DNA from: Augochlora pura
Taxonomy: Eukaryota > Arthropoda > Insecta > Hymenoptera > Halictidae
Length of the DNA stretch: 64,000 bases
NCBI RefSeq assembly: GCF_028453695.1
Contig: NC_135772.1
Span: 6,882,001-6,946,000, forward strand
Reading direction: 5' to 3'
Below are positions 22,469 to 36,629 of the stretch, one piece after another (position 1 is the stretch's first letter; each line of letters begins with the position of its first letter). The position numbers and the translations under genes were made by a program. Under the pieces are notes generated by a model. The model saw nothing but the letters and a program-made list of their open reading frames with translations, was not told where the DNA came from and did no database searches.

Positions 22469-22715
22469 TTCTGATCGTCGGTAATGGTTTTTCGTAACCA
22501 ATATATAATTCTGGCTACAAACAATGGTTATTCATAACTAAAAACTGTTTTCCTCAGTTATAATGGCTATCTTTGGCAAGTTAACACTTTCGTCCTCTAT
22601 AATTTTTATTTGTCTTATATATAACCAGAAACTACTTTCGTCATTTACAATGATTACTGGTAACCGAACAAATTTTAGTCATTTATGACTGTTAATTAGT
22701 AAATAAAATTAATTG
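22469..22715 (+). repeat. Degenerate ~40-bp tandem repeat, locus 1
   Basis: About six units share the pattern TCGTC..TATAATGGTTATT.GTAACCAAAAA. Units are 38 to 46 bp and poorly conserved. The last three units (about 22577-22712) align in order with 36630-36757, including the flanking TTAACA and the terminal TCATTTATG..TTAATTA segment. The two loci are therefore copies of the same dispersed array. Confidence 0.65.
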
Positions 22716-25700
22716 TTCCGTCCCCAATTTACGCAGCTACACGGTCACGAAAGAATTGTCTTACGGGCCAGGGAACACTTGGTTCCCTACTATAATGGTA
22801 AACACATAAATGTATAATAGCAAACACATAAACGTAAAAAAAGCGTAAACGCATAAAAATGTAAAATCATAAACGACTCATAAACTAAACGGGGCTCGTC
22901 TAGCCTGTCCAGGTAGCTCGGTAAATGCAATTACCGTCAACATGCGTCGCACGCATTTGACGTATAACATAGCGTCGGCGGGCCCTCTCCCTCTTTCCTT
23001 GCCCTTTCCTTAAGGTCCTAAAGAAACGCCTTCAGGATTGGCACAGAGTGAGAGCGAGGCCAATCAGATTTACTTGAAATTAACTGGAAACTTCGAGTCC
23101 ACCCAAACCGAGTCGAAGTGCGTGACGACGCACTGGGATTCGGCAGTTTCACTTTAGAACTCCGTAGTATCAACAAGATCTCCGTTAACATTCAACCAGT
23201 AGCCCAACTGTATTGTAATTATAGCTGGAGACAGATAATCGTGGTGACCTCCGCACAACTGTACTTATTAAACTAGCGAATAAATAGTAGGGTTAGTAGC
23301 AGCTATTCATTCTGTTTTTCAACATTTTCAATCATCTCCGCCGCCATTAATTTGTCGTTGGAGGCGCAGCATCGAAACACAACCTTGGATCTGTGCACCG
23401 TACGAGATTGATCGAACGGTACCAAACACTAATAGAAGTTCATTTCTCTAATCGTTGCATTGTTAAAAATTTCCTGTTAATGACAACTAAATAATAAAAA
23501 CTAAAATAACTAAAATTAATTATACTAACCTGTATGCATTATGCGAATAAAAATTAGTTTTCTACCAATGATTTTCTCTGCTATATTTTTGACGTAACTG
23601 TTATTTTAGGTCTCTAAAATTTTGGCATTTCAGTTCGAGAATTTTTAATGAACATCTCTGCGGTTTCTCTTGTCAATACAAAACATAATTCCACACAATT
23701 TTGATAGTATCGTTCTCGAGACATGCAAGGTAGTTTAATTTACTAGGACCTAGTTCTGACAACTCCTTAATACTCTACCGTAAATATTTTTACATCTTCG
23801 TAACATTAGCATCAAAAAATATTCATTTTATTCATCGCGAGAGGTATCTAATATTTAGAATATAGTATAATAATATTTCAACAATATATAGCAAATTATT
23901 GGTTGCCTTGCCAAACGATTTACAAGCTACCGGTCGAGGTAAAAGGTTGATTTACAGGGTACCGGTCGGTAAAGTGTTAATCTAATCTCGATTTAGATAT
24001 CGCCGAATAAATGATTTATTCAATGTCTGAGTATTAATTCTGTTGAAGCCGATTTGATGTGCGCCACCCGGTAGGAAGGGTGCAGGCTAAGAGAAATTCA
24101 GGGAAGCAGCAACAAGTGTGACATCCCTTGCTCTCCGCTTTTTACCTTCCCCAGACTCCTAGCCACCTTTCCCGAGGGGCGTAATAGCCTCTCTTTGTCC
24201 GCCACCTCTCTGTCGGAAGACAAATAACGCGCGAGAAACCAGGCCAATCTTTGTTCTCCTCCTCATGATGCGATTTATATTGCTGGACTGACTTTATCGT
24301 TTACGTCTGCTCTTTTCCACGTAATTCTGCATGCTCATTGGTGCATTAGCTGATCCTGCAATTACAAAGGGTAGCAGCGTCGACATTCAAGCACACGCGT
24401 TGCAACCTAAAACACTGTTGCGTTTATTAATATTTCGTTTTTTGTTTCACTCCGTTCGTAACATTTTTATGGTGAAAAATTTCACACCTAAACCCTTATG
24501 GCGATTTATCCAGTTGTGACTAATTATATTCATATACTGACATTTATGCGAACTTGGAATTTACGACAATCTACAAAACGATTTTATGAGAACTATTGGT
24601 CGAGGTGAGAAACGTAGTGTATCGTGGAACATTTGTTGAACTCAGTTTATTGATATGAAATTTGATCGTACTTAATTCGTTGAAAGCTGTTTCTCGATGT
24701 TATACGTACATTTGACGACAAGAAATTAAAAACATGTTACACAGATGCATATTCTTAAATGTAGAATAAAAATTTCTAGTGTGTCAACGAAAATAATAAT
24801 TTTATTTTTTATAACTTTTTATTTATTTTTTATTTCTATTAATTTTCTTTTTGTCCTATGTACTAAATAAAACGATATTACAATATGAAGAATATGTTAC
24901 GTGTTGCATTATAATATGTTTTACCTTTAATTTGCTAAGACGTATATTTATTAAAATATCAAATTTTAAATTTCAATAATTTAGTGTCAGAAATAATTTC
25001 AAGAGACATGTAATGCACATTCCAATTGAATATTCCTGAAAAAAAAAGAAAACAATACAATAAGATCGCTTTATAAACTGATGCATTGAAATTTGCATAC
25101 AACCATCCTGAAAGAGCCAGGTGTCCGATGACTTATAAACAGTGACATGATTTGTGTCTACCAAAATGAATATGGATATCTGGCTCCCCGTTTTCCACAG
25201 AATACACAATTTTCGAGCTGATTACAAGCTGTCTGGCCAATGATCGGCATAAAATCTATCAAATACGTAGCAATTATCGTCCACGCTCGCGGCCATTCCA
25301 CGATACGTGTTATTGTGATTCCGCCTCAGCTATATTTTGTTCAGGCTTCATTAACGTTACAAGCGCCGATATTAATCGCTATAGACACAGTCGAATACGT
25401 AATGTACACCCTGAATTTCCTCTGATTACTTACAATTTATGCGTAATACTTCCTTCAAGGAATGTGGACGCACACGAAGAAATACTATCAACTATTTACA
25501 ATTAGTATTCCGGCGATGGTAAATTCTTGATGTACCTAGCGTGAAGATTTTCTATATTGATACAGGATTTCGAAGTGATTACTATATTGCCAATTTTGTG
25601 TCATACGTGGCTAAGTACAGAAGAGTAAAGACCTCGGAAGAATTTAATAAAATCGTTGCATTCCTTTCCATTTATTAAAACTATTAAAAAAGAAGGCACA

Positions 25701-26150
25701 CTCATATTTGATTTTTGTGTTTTGTAGTTCAATGATTACCTTCATAAACTTTTTATACATTCAATTTTATGTCTATTCGTGCAGCTTTGTTTATTAAATA
25801 TTAGATTAGTTCGTACAACTGCATTTTCTCATTTCTTGCAGCAGTAAATAAAAGACTGGCCATGTAATTTATCTAAAAGTGAATTCGTCATAAAGTGCTG
25901 TTCGATAATTACTCGTACATATACATGCGAAAGATTAATATATAGGATTGGATATGTGAAGGGAAGCTACTGAATCATAAAATTAAAATACTTCATAAAA
26001 TGATACGTGTCACATAACTTTGTTAAATGAATGCGAATAAGGGAATAAATGAAATGTGTACTGCGCGCGTCGAATGCAGGTTTAATTATAAATTTTTTAC
26101 GATATAAAACGAATATGAAACGGACTTGTTAAGTAACAATTACACGGCTT
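22716..26150. other. Non-coding stretch
   Basis: No gene recognised. It holds an A-rich degenerate repeat of CATAAA..GTAAA type (about 22797-22885), a GC-richer part at 22880-23400, and a local duplication of TACCGGTCG..GTAAA (about 23926-23982). Confidence 0.5.
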
Positions 26151-26640
26151 CCTAACTCGGAGCCATCCTTTCAAGAATTTTGCCGCGCCGAACCCTCTGC
26201 TGCGCGTGAAATAGGAAAGCAAGATTCACAGGTAGACATCGAAGATCGTCGACAGAAGGTGAAACGATGTCGTCGCGGGGGTTGAAAGCTCGATAACGGG
26301 TAAGGGGCGACCCGTTACGAGCCGACAAGACTCGCAGCGACGAGTGGGTTGCAGCATGAGGGGTGGAAAAAGGTTGCGAGGACACCAGTTGCTAGGCAGC
26401 GCCTCTCAATCAGCGTTTCGCCACACGTTCGGCTGGCCGTGTATCTCGGCAATCCATAATGCAACGCTCTTTATCAACCTGAATCTATCCGGAGCTGCTG
26501 CTTTGCTTGTTCCCGCCTGCGAAAAGGGTTCTCGACAGGTGTGCGCGACGCGGGGACGCCGGGTATGTCGCGTCTTGTGACGGGCCATCAATAGACTGCG
26601 AATTTTATGCGCTCACAGTGCTCTGCGAGTGCTACGGTCG
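26150..26640. other. GC-rich island, possible regulatory block
   Basis: Frames are open on both strands (for example 26152-26385 minus, 26344-26580 plus) but translate to Arg/Ala/Ser-rich sequence without known domains. The block is CG-dense and abruptly bounded by AT-rich DNA. Confidence 0.3.
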
Positions 26641-26930
26641 TAAGAAAATGGGGACGCGATAATTCCGACAGCAAATGCGACAAATTTCTTGCGATTTTTA
26701 ATGTGCTTTTATAGAGGTCAAAGGAAAATCGCAATCGTTCATAATAGTATATCAAAATTTTGTAAGACTTAACTATTTTATCCCCTGTTGTGTTATGAAT
26801 AAACTGCGGATGTTTATGTGCGATAAATATGCGAAATACGTATGACATATACATATACGAGGAATATAAGATATTTTTACGCATATTTTGTACATTTTTA
26901 TGCATATTCTCCATTTTTGTGCATGAATAG

Positions 26931-27212
26931 TACAGGGTGGACAGGAATATAATTTCACACCTTGACAACAAGGAAAACATTCTGCTTAGTACATGGTTAG
27001 CAACAAATAATGTTTCTAAACACTATTTTGGACGGAGACAACTGAGGTATAAGAATAGACAACAACTAAAGTTTTTACAAAGATGAACAAATTTTGAAGT
27101 CAATTTTTTTTTAAAACGGAGCCCTGATCAAAAATTTTATACAAAGTTTCTTATCTTTTCACGTAGAGCCACCCTTTATTCGCTTGTACTACAAATTCCG
27201 GCTCACCCTGTA
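26931..27212. mobile_element. TACAGGGTG-ended non-autonomous DNA element
   Basis: A 282-bp element has imperfect terminal inverted repeats: left TACAGGGTGGACAGGAAT, right (inverted) TACAGGGTGAGCCGGAAT, matching at 15 of 18 bases. The outermost TA could be the target dinucleotide. The interior is AT-rich and non-coding. Heads of the same type occur singly at 512, 18806 and 63892. The superfamily is not assignable by eye. Confidence 0.7.
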
Positions 27213-29860
27213 TACTACATTAAGTGTTAAGTATAATGTGAAGTATCAAGAAACGTTTTACAGTTATTCTAATGTATTATGCTTCTAATTACAGTATATT
27301 AGGGCAGCAACTTTTTCCAAATTTGGTGACGTCTATTTATGGCGTTCGTTGATGAAGATTTATTTGTAATGAATACTATCCGGTTATCATACAAGGGTTT
27401 ACTAATACACTAAATTAATTTGAGAAATTAAATGATTCTGAATAAAGCAGAATATTCCTTTAAATAATAATTTCAAACAGATTTATTACATTATATTAAT
27501 CTAAATAATTCGGTATACAAAATTATCGTCGTTTTGAAAAAATTCCAATATTAAAAAATAAAATAAATAAAAAATTATTAAAAAATTACTGGTAGAGAAA
27601 GGGTTTATATATATTGTCGTTGATTGAGTTAGTTTCAATGCCGAATTGGAAACAGTAAACGCATAGTGAAATTTTTGCATTGTAGAGAAACGACACAAGC
27701 TATCCCTGGCGTATTGATTATACATATAAATGGAAAGAATAATTTAATTTTTATAGTTTTTAATCGTTATACTGGCAGAAGAAAAATATTTCTGAATTAT
27801 ATCTAAAAAAAAGAAATATATTTTACATTGCACTTGTAACAGAATTATAGATTCGTTTATAAAAAATTGAAGGTTTGAGAACTTGATAACCTATTTGAAA
27901 TATAAGCCTATTATTTAATTCAATAACAATATTTTTGAGGGATTCATTCGGAACAGAAAAATTTGAGATGGGAAGGTAGGTGATTCGCCCTGCAGGTATA
28001 CATTTACTTCAACATGGGATCCATTTAATCGTACCGTATTTGGTATCTCATTCAATATTCGTGTTACATTACTCTGAATTTCAGAAGTTAATTGCGTATG
28101 CGTTCGATTTACCAGTATTTTCATTTAGCGACACACAAAAATGTGAAAATATTTCAAACCGATCTCCCCTTTCACACATCGCAGTTATTTCCTTTCAATT
28201 TTCTTTATGATATTATTTAAAAAAAATTTTAAATCATAAATATAATCCATTGTAGCCAAAAAATTTGCTTCAAACTGTGATCTGCTTCAATGAACGTATT
28301 CGAGCGCAATTCGCAGAACGAAGGCTACAATTAGAGCAAGCAATGAACAATTTTATTTGCAAAGCTGCTTAATAAATTGAAGAAATAGAAGTATACGTAT
28401 GACAGAACTACGTAATAGACAGCAACGTAGTAGACAGAACTAGACGATCTGGAAACTCACCAGTAACAAAAAACAGTAGAATTTTAATTTTACCTTGATT
28501 TGTACGCATTTCTATTTTACAATTGAAATGGTTGAAGGAAACGAAGTTTACACATGGATTTATTAATCAACGTTATTCATTTTGTTTGCAAAAAATACTA
28601 TTACTGCGAAAAGTAATGTTTAGGTTTTTACGTCCACCTATTAACGCATCCAATCAACGTTGCCGTATTGATGCATTTAGGCTCATGCGTCGATACTATC
28701 CTAAAATATAAAAGAAGGGAAACTTCTTCGTCTCTTGGGGAGGGGGAGGGGGTAGATATATTTGAATCTCTTAATTGCAGGAGAGCCAATTCCCAATGGG
28801 CTACTCGAAATATAAAACCGGCTGGACTTCAACATGGTCAACGGGCATCGCCAATAATCGCAAAAGCATAACGAAGCATTCTTAATTGTAATGCAGTTGG
28901 CCTCGGCTCCATCGGCCATTTTTAATGGACTTAAGTCTACTCCGCCGTGGCAAATTCTCCTATCTGAATAACCGATCGACAAGATTTTGCCCAACAAGAT
29001 TAGTTTTAGCAGACGTGTAATCGGCAAAACAATTACATAAGTATTGATAATAATAATATCTTAAACTATATAGAGTGTCTCACTTAATATCAGCATTTTG
29101 ACTATTTCATGTATTGTCGATAACAAAAGGAAATGTCAGGGAAACACGATTCAGTTTTACGGAGAAAAAACAGTAGTGTGCAATACGTATTGATCTCTGA
29201 TCTATAAACAAATCTACTACAAATTTCCAATTCATAACCTAATTTTTTAATGAAGTATATTAGAATTATCCTCGATTATCCAAATCTTCAATAATCAAAT
29301 TTATCAATTAATTTAGAAATAAATCGATGGAAGAAGACATATGTACGACACTGTTTATCGCAAAACTCAGTAAAGCTTTAATCGAGTAACTGTTCCATTA
29401 TTCGCACACTCGTGTTTCCCTAACTTACTACGGATAGCCGAGGTTCTATTGCAATTTACAATAGCCGGTTTTAAAGATCCAGTGTTAAATAATATAGCAT
29501 GAAACGATCACAAGCGGCAGCGGCTAATCTGTCGGCGACATAATCGAAAGTTTGCATGAAAAATAAGTTAGAGCGCCTTAATTCACCGTCGAACGGTGCA
29601 CGCGCTCCATTGGTGATCGCGACTCGAAACCAAGGACCGACGAATGAGCAATTAAGGTTTGCATAAAAGACAGAGAGGCGGACGTTCGTGTGAACACGGC
29701 GGCGCAATAAAACAGCGTCGCGGAGCCGGCGACGAAAGAAGACGCCAGGTAAAAGGACAATCAAGACCGAAACTATTATCCACGTGGGAAAATTACGCGG
29801 TTGGGGATGTGTAAAAATAAGCCTGTTCCTGAAAGTTCGCAACCATGCCGCGCTTTTCAG
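27213..29860. other. AT-rich non-coding stretch
   Basis: No gene recognised. A GC-richer part at about 29480-29800 has a 123-codon minus-strand frame with no recognisable domain. A local duplication of ACGTA.TAGACAGAAC lies near 28403-28445. Confidence 0.5.
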
Positions 29861-29862
29861 GC

Positions 29863-29864
<2 letters not shown>

Positions 29865-29894
<30 letters not shown>
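29865..29894. repeat. (CT)15 microsatellite
   Basis: Fifteen perfect CT units. Confidence 0.97.
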
Positions 29895-29896
<2 letters not shown>

Positions 29897-30132
29897 GGGT
29901 TATTCGACTACCATTCGGTCGAAACTATTGCTTTACAATTTATCGCAAGTTCTCGTCAAAAATTCCGTTAACAAAAAAATTAAACGAACAAGTCAACCGA
30001 TGTAACTGAAAGCACCGGCGATTACATTCCACTTCTATCTTGAGGCAATTTAGTAATACTGAAGAAATCAATTTTCAGAAATTTCTCTGATACGTTGTAA
30101 CGTATTCGCCATCGGCGTCACATATGCGTCAC

Positions 30133-30500
30133 GACCACGATTTTGTATTTCACGTAAAAAACATGAAATTAATTTTGTCAATATAATTATTTAAAATTGT
30201 AATACACAGCGTGAAAGAGAATATACATATAGCTCCTCTTTGACGGCATTTTCATCATATCTTATCGTCGCTTGTAAATACAATAACTATAACTATGTAC
30301 AGCAGTGATGCTGGTAAGAAATATGTTAATTTCATGCCTCAAAGGTTTTACTCAAAACAGTGGACCTATTCAACAAAAATCAAATTGAGTATGTTTAAGA
30401 TGATTTGTAAATTTATTCAGAAAATTTTTCAATATATTTTGGAGATACCTCTTCTTGGCAAGTCAGTTTTTCTATGTATCTTAAAAAGACATGTGAATAG
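30133..30500 (+). repeat. Composite dispersed repeat
   Basis: The left part (30133-30265) aligns with 54425-54590 through CCACGATT, ATAATTATTTAAAATTGTAA and TGACGGCATTTT.ATCATA. The right part (30380-30500) aligns with 19880-19995. The middle is weakly similar to 54590-54660. One larger element may underlie all three loci. Confidence 0.5.
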
Positions 30501-32029
30501 TTGAATTAATTGTATATTATAATAAAACATGTATTCCTTTAGGACATCTCACTTTTGAAAGGATACCACCTTCAAGGAGTTTTCTCAACGAATAAGAATT
30601 GGTTTATTAATCAAAGCGTGTTCCCCCGGGCTTACAACAAATGCCCGTGGGCACTATACTATATTAATCGATTACTTTACTAAAGCAAAACTGCTATAAA
30701 TCGTCCTTTTATTTGGCTAATTATTTCCAATTCAAGTATTGTCGTTCCACGTCGAATTTCAGCGAAAGTTATCGGATAGTTTCAATTGTTGCATTTCATT
30801 GTTCGACGAATGATCGTAACGTAATGAAAGAATATTCGCCGTTGTGCCACTAAAACTTCATGGTTGGAATCTTAAACAGTGGAAGGACAGTCTATAATTT
30901 CTTCTTGACACGCGATCGAAAGCGTCCGCGCCAACAGATTCTCGTGTCGCTAATTGCTTAAACGATAAACGGAATAGTGAAGGATGTGCCGTTCGCCGAC
31001 TATTATTTTATACTATGCGTTCTAGTGAAATCGGACGGAAAAATCCCGAACGATAGTGATCAAGATAACGCGGCCCTGTCACATCGGCGGCGTTCACGCC
31101 ATTAATAACGCCACGTATTTCCTCACAGTGCACGGAGACTAGGACAAGTCGTCGATTTAGCTGATCACAAGCTCTGAATGAAAGAAAGCTTTCGGATCTT
31201 CGAAATCCTCCAATTTTTAAGCAGGTTTTCAAATTCATTTCTATTGCTATATATTGAATAATTTGAATGTCATTAGGATGTTTGGAATACAAAAAAAACT
31301 TAACTAACATTTTCTACGGTTATGTTTGGACTTTTTAGTTTTCGTTTCGTCAATTAAATGACTTTGAGATGTTGGAATTATTATTCAGCGCATAACATGT
31401 TAATGGAGATAAGTTTCCAAATACGTAAGCACTCATCAGCTGATCTGTGAACTAATTCGTTATTATTTGTTACAATACTTGGTGATAAATATAGTATTTA
31501 TAATTTGTCGTTTCTATAAAGCCATCGTTTGTTCATAGCAATGAACTATTACATATTTGCAAGGAACTTGATTTAATGGATATTGTGAACTTTTATTACA
31601 CAACGAAATACATAAAAACGACTTCTGTCCTCACGTGGCGTCACCAAAGAAGTGCCGCCACGTTCCGCTCTCGCTCGCCCGATCGACGATCCAAGTCATT
31701 CGTTTGTTTCACACACACAACCATGCATTCATGTTCATCTTATTACTATACATTCATACAGCCGCATACTCTTTTTACATACCATACACTCTCACCCATA
31801 CTATAATATTCTTACATATTCTTTTAAACAAAGTGAAAAATTACGTAGGATCGGTGTAGCTTCTACCAATTATATCAGCAATATAATTGTTAGACATGCT
31901 TGGATTATATTTCCGCCTACATTACTTAGATCTCTCAAAATTTCTAAAGCGATAACACACACGCAACTTTTCCCTATGGTTTACTTAAATTGTTCTTGGA
32001 GAAGATTTGCCTTGAAAAGTTAGCGGAAC
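30501..32029. other. Non-coding stretch
   Basis: No gene recognised. A GC-richer core lies at about 30900-31180. Open frames at 31576-32023 overlap each other in different frames and translate to His/Thr-rich sequence from CAT/ACA-rich DNA. Confidence 0.45.
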
Positions 32030-32310
32030 AACTGAGCAAGCTAAAGAAGTGTAAAGGGAAAGGAGTGAGAGAGTAGTTGTAGATAAGAACCGAGTAACTG
32101 TACAAAGTAGAATTAGGCGATAGAGATGCATAAGTAGGATAAGCTGAAAACCAAAGAAATAGGGGTAGAATATCTCAAATAAGTCGAGAGAAACTGGAAC
32201 GTAAAGATTGAGGCTAAAGTGGATTTATGAAGTAAGCTCAAAGGCTATGGATGAATGCAAGAGAGCCGTGAGCGTAAGTTAAAGAAGACATTTGTAATTG
32301 AAAGGTAAAG
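32030..32310 (+). other. Strongly purine-skewed block
   Basis: For about 280 bases the plus strand is dominated by A and G with few C, and has frequent GTAG, GAGAG and AAAG motifs and stops in all frames. It is neither simple repeat nor coding. It resembles the skew of 8605-8690. A processed non-coding transcript or decayed retro-element is possible. Confidence 0.25.
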
Positions 32311-33230
32311 TTTAAAATAAATATTTGAAGTACATTCAAGATGTACATTCAATGACTGTTCACTTCGTTCAACATTTATTCTTGATCCGTACCTTATACC
32401 TAAGATCACTGGGAGATTCAATTTCACTGATCAACGCTAATCTAAAACAGTCGCTTCTTCTGTTTCGAAATAACTATCTGTATTTAATAATATTTTGGGC
32501 ACTCTTCCAAAATGTACATACTTTTTATTATGAATATAAAATCTAACAAGATTACGAAAACCATTTCCAATTGTATACGTTCTTGGAAACTTGTTACTGT
32601 TCTTCATTTATAAATTGCTAAAAATGGTTAGAATTTATTGAAACAAATAAGTAATACATAGTCTTTTAAAACTGGTTATTATTTATTATTTCCATACTTA
32701 CACATACACACGATATTTCGTGTTGCACGTGCTATAGCATTTTAAAAAATTATATACGACGACTGCCATTTTTTGCTCTGACCGCATTTATATGATTCAC
32801 AATAATCGTGCGATCCAGGTTTCATTCTAGACATTTTACATTGGCGTTTTTTTGTTATAAAAACTGAACTCGCACATTTCTGAAAATTATCAAAATTCGC
32901 AAATCGTGCTAAAAGCTGAGAGATTTACCATTTACATGTGTATTTCGCGTAGATAGCATATTAAACCTTAAAGAAATGAGGATAGACATTATAACATTTG
33001 GCGTTTTTTGAAATAAAATCGATCACGTGTAAGGTTTCAAAGAGGATAATAAAGAAGATAGATTTTATTTTTTACTTTCGATTAATATATTTAAGTTTAC
33101 AATATCTTCGAATTAAACTAATTAATATTCCTAATGTTGATATAATTATAGAATATATTAATATAAATATAATTAACAGACTAGTCCTATAAATTCAATC
33201 GTACTTATCGGTCGAACTTTAAACCTATTT
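32311..33230. other. AT-rich non-coding stretch
   Basis: No feature recognised. Confidence 0.5.
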
Positions 33231-33720
33231 TCCTCGGAATCAGTCCCTTCCCTTTCCGGCCCCATTTCGCTCGACCACTCACATTTATTTCTAACCCAGT
33301 TATATGATATTAAAATGCCCCCCTGACAAACAATGGAGATGCTCGCGACGTCTACTTTAAGGCGAAAAAATGAAACGAAAATCGATCGTTTCTTCTCGTA
33401 ACTGTGTGATAATCGGATACGTGCTGTCCGCCATTATTAATGCACAGCGTGCGTCACGATGCATCGCGTATACGAGTGTTCCGACGTATCGTAAGCGGAC
33501 ACAGACTTTCGACTAATTACCTTATTAATAATGCAAACAGCGTGCCCCGCGTAATGGAGTACAAATTACGGGGGAGTAAACGTCGACTGGCGAAATCGGC
33601 CGAGCTGATCAACAGATCGCCGGATCTAAAGCGTTCACCACCGATCAAGATGGCCGTTTAATGACAGCTGCGCGCACTGGGGCAATTTGTGTCCTCGTGC
33701 TGTGGCCAGAAGTATCGTAT
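33231..33720. other. GC-richer block, possible regulatory
   Basis: Contains ATTATTAATGCAC and other homeodomain-like AT cores set in CG-rich DNA. The 73-codon frame (33440-33661) is not recognisable. Confidence 0.25.
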
Positions 33721-33918
33721 GAAACAGATTCCAAGACTATAATCGGTGTATAACGATTTCATACGTTCGCCTTACTATTTCAACTTCAATAGAATAGATG
33801 CACCGGTTGTGGCCAGTGCACCGTTTCGGACTACATATCTGTATTACTACTCATATTTTCCTATTTGAACTAGGCTGCACTTCCTAGCGATCAACAGAAC
33901 TTCAAACTAGTACATATG

Positions 33919-33940
33919 TTATTATTATTATTATTATTAT
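33919..33940. repeat. (ATT)n microsatellite
   Basis: Seven perfect ATT units. Confidence 0.9.
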
Positions 33941-34394
33941 AAGTTTATTTATTTTAGCTAGGGGATACGCACAATTAATAAAACAACTACTTTCTCGACA
34001 CCACAGAGTATTCTTTGTAAAAAAAACTTGCGAAATTGTTCTTACAGTAAACAAAAAGGTAAGCAAAATAGCTACATTGGCAAATGGAAAGAAAAGGAAA
34101 ATGTGAAGATTGAAAGAAATAAAAAACATATAAAAGAACGCAAACAGAATTTTTTAAGAATTAATAAAACTTCTTTCACGTTATCATTCTTTATCGTTAC
34201 ATGTCATAACAGAAATATTTTCAAATATTTCGTTTTTATTATAAATTTATGATCCGTGTTACGTTATTAAATTTTTTGAGGTCGCAAGAAATGGTACTAA
34301 ACATGGCCAGAACTACTGCCACAAACGGTGGCAATACATATTTTACTATTTTCGTATTGTAAAAATTCTGTAACCGCTCAGTTGCGTCGATATG

Positions 34395-34600
34395 TTTTGA
34401 AGATCTTTGTTATGCGTTTTATCGATCACACTGGGTGTAATTTTTTTATAAGTGTCCTAGAATTATTCTAAAGTGTGCGAAATTTATGAATATGTTTCAA
34501 AAACATTTTAACCTAAATCGTAGGAGAAGTATTTTTGTTGTAAAATTGCCATTTCCTTATGACGTAGATTCACATCGTACGTAGCAAAGGGGTTAATCAT
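34395..34600 (+). repeat. Dispersed repeat, copy 2 (partner at 2395-2706)
   Basis: Aligns in order with 2395-2706 but lacks that copy's AT expansion. It ends GCAAAGGGGTTAA, a TTAA-flanked CCCCTTTGC terminus when inverted. A left terminus is not recognisable. Confidence 0.6.
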
Positions 34601-36600
34601 TTTGTTAGCCCAGTGAATGTGAATGTTAGATATTCAAACAAAAAGATATTATATAGATATTATGTAATCTATTAAAATCTTTCAGATATAAGTCCTTAAC
34701 GTATAAATCCTTACATCACGAAATTGGATCACTTGTTAACTGCACGTTTAGTAATTACATTTATAATCTTTATATTACGAACTAGATTAGCATTGTTTGC
34801 TACTTGAAGTGTAAGTTTTCAATAAAACTTCAGTAACACTTTTTGAAATTACTTAATTGGTGATCCATTTCCGTCATTGAAATTTTAACAGGCTTAATGG
34901 AATAACTGCTCGGTCATTTATAATGGATTTTATTAAAAAGCAAATACTCGAAGCAGATGGGCTACGGTATGATGCTAATCTCTGAATCGCGCGATCATTC
35001 AGAATTAAAGAAACGTTAAATTATTGTTGGAAAATTGTCGATCTTTGAACTGCTGCAGTTTTCTGCGATTGAACCATATAATGTTATATCTACTTTCACA
35101 CCCGTAACAATCATTTTTGTTCAAAGACCCTTCTCGTTGTAAATCGAAGTGGGAAATTGAAATTACTTTTTTACTTGCCATTTATTATATACCATTTATT
35201 ATATTACTTCTATTTACTTACCATTTACACTTCTATTTGCAACGAGGCTGGTTCTCGAATCAAAATTATGTTCAAGAGTATGAAAGTAGAGCTCTAACGA
35301 TTTAAGTACAGACTTACGTACGCTGCCACTTATGTGCTCGTTTAGTTTTCTTGAAATTAGAATTATTCTAAGTATAAAGAAAATGAGAATCAGTTGACAA
35401 ATTTGTTTACTACAAAATCCCTCAGAAACACAGAAAAAACCTTATCGAATGAAATGAAATGGATAATAAATAAAAAAGAAACAATTAAATCGATTGTTCC
35501 CTCCTTTAGAAATTCAACCCTGAAAAGGTTAAATTGCAATAAAATTGTGACAAACAAATGCAGATCATTTTTCAAAACTGTAGCTTGTCATCCGTTTTTT
35601 AAATTTTATAGAAAGAGGAATGAGAGCACGTCAAGTATATTTTCATCGATATAATTTGTACTTTTGTCGGTGCGGGATTACAACTTGAGTACATAAGGAT
35701 ATCTAATAGACGTCAAATACCACCGTGTATCAGTTTCATTCAAAGCACGTTGTTTGCGACAAACACGGCAAATTATTTAAACCGTAGCTATTTCACGTAG
35801 CGGAGAAACGTTCGTCTGGAACCAATCGAAGAACTCGGGAAACAGACCATTCCTCCACAGCTACCGTTTAATTAAATTTATTTTCACCCCAATATCGTTC
35901 CAAGGAAAAAGAATCGTCTAATTGTATTAACGCTTGGGGTGGGCGACACTCATTAAAATTTATCAATGAACCGCCGAGAATAGCCCGATTCACAGGTAAT
36001 AGTTCGTTTATATGCAAATACAATGGACACGCCCACGAACCGTACACGAAAATGAACCCCGCGAAGTGTGTACGGTAACGTAGAAATCGTAGAACCGCGT
36101 TTACAATGATAATCGGGACGCGCACGTGTTTTGAAGTCATGCGTCATTTTTGCAGTTACTGTCGGGAATATCATTAGCAATCCTTTTTTTGCGTCTTACG
36201 ACTACAAAGAAATTAATCACAGTTGGTACACCAAGGAAAAATTAAGTAGAATTACCCGTTTAGTACCTTTCCTAGAACCGACGAAGCGATTGTGTTATGC
36301 TCAACGTAAAGTAAAGTATTGTGCATGAGATTAATGCGTTTAAATACTTTTTACCAAAACTGCGCAACGTGAAACAAAACATGCTGTACACATTTTGTCA
36401 AATGATGTTTAGACAGATCAAAAGTGTTTAAAAATGTTAATGTTCTAGTTTCTGTTTCAGTTTCTCTTAATTTTACTAAAATTATTAGTGGAAGAAATAA
36501 ATAACAACTTTTTATACAACTGTTACGTCAGTAACAACGTTTATCTTACAAAGTTACTACTACAAGACTGATACTAGCGTTGTTATTATTTATACATTTT
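34601..36600. other. AT-rich non-coding stretch
   Basis: No gene recognised. Short frames overlap on opposite strands (for example 35390-35654 both ways). CATTTATAATGG occurs at about 34914. Confidence 0.5.
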
Positions 36601-36629
36601 CGTGGGAATACTATGTCGAATATAACATA

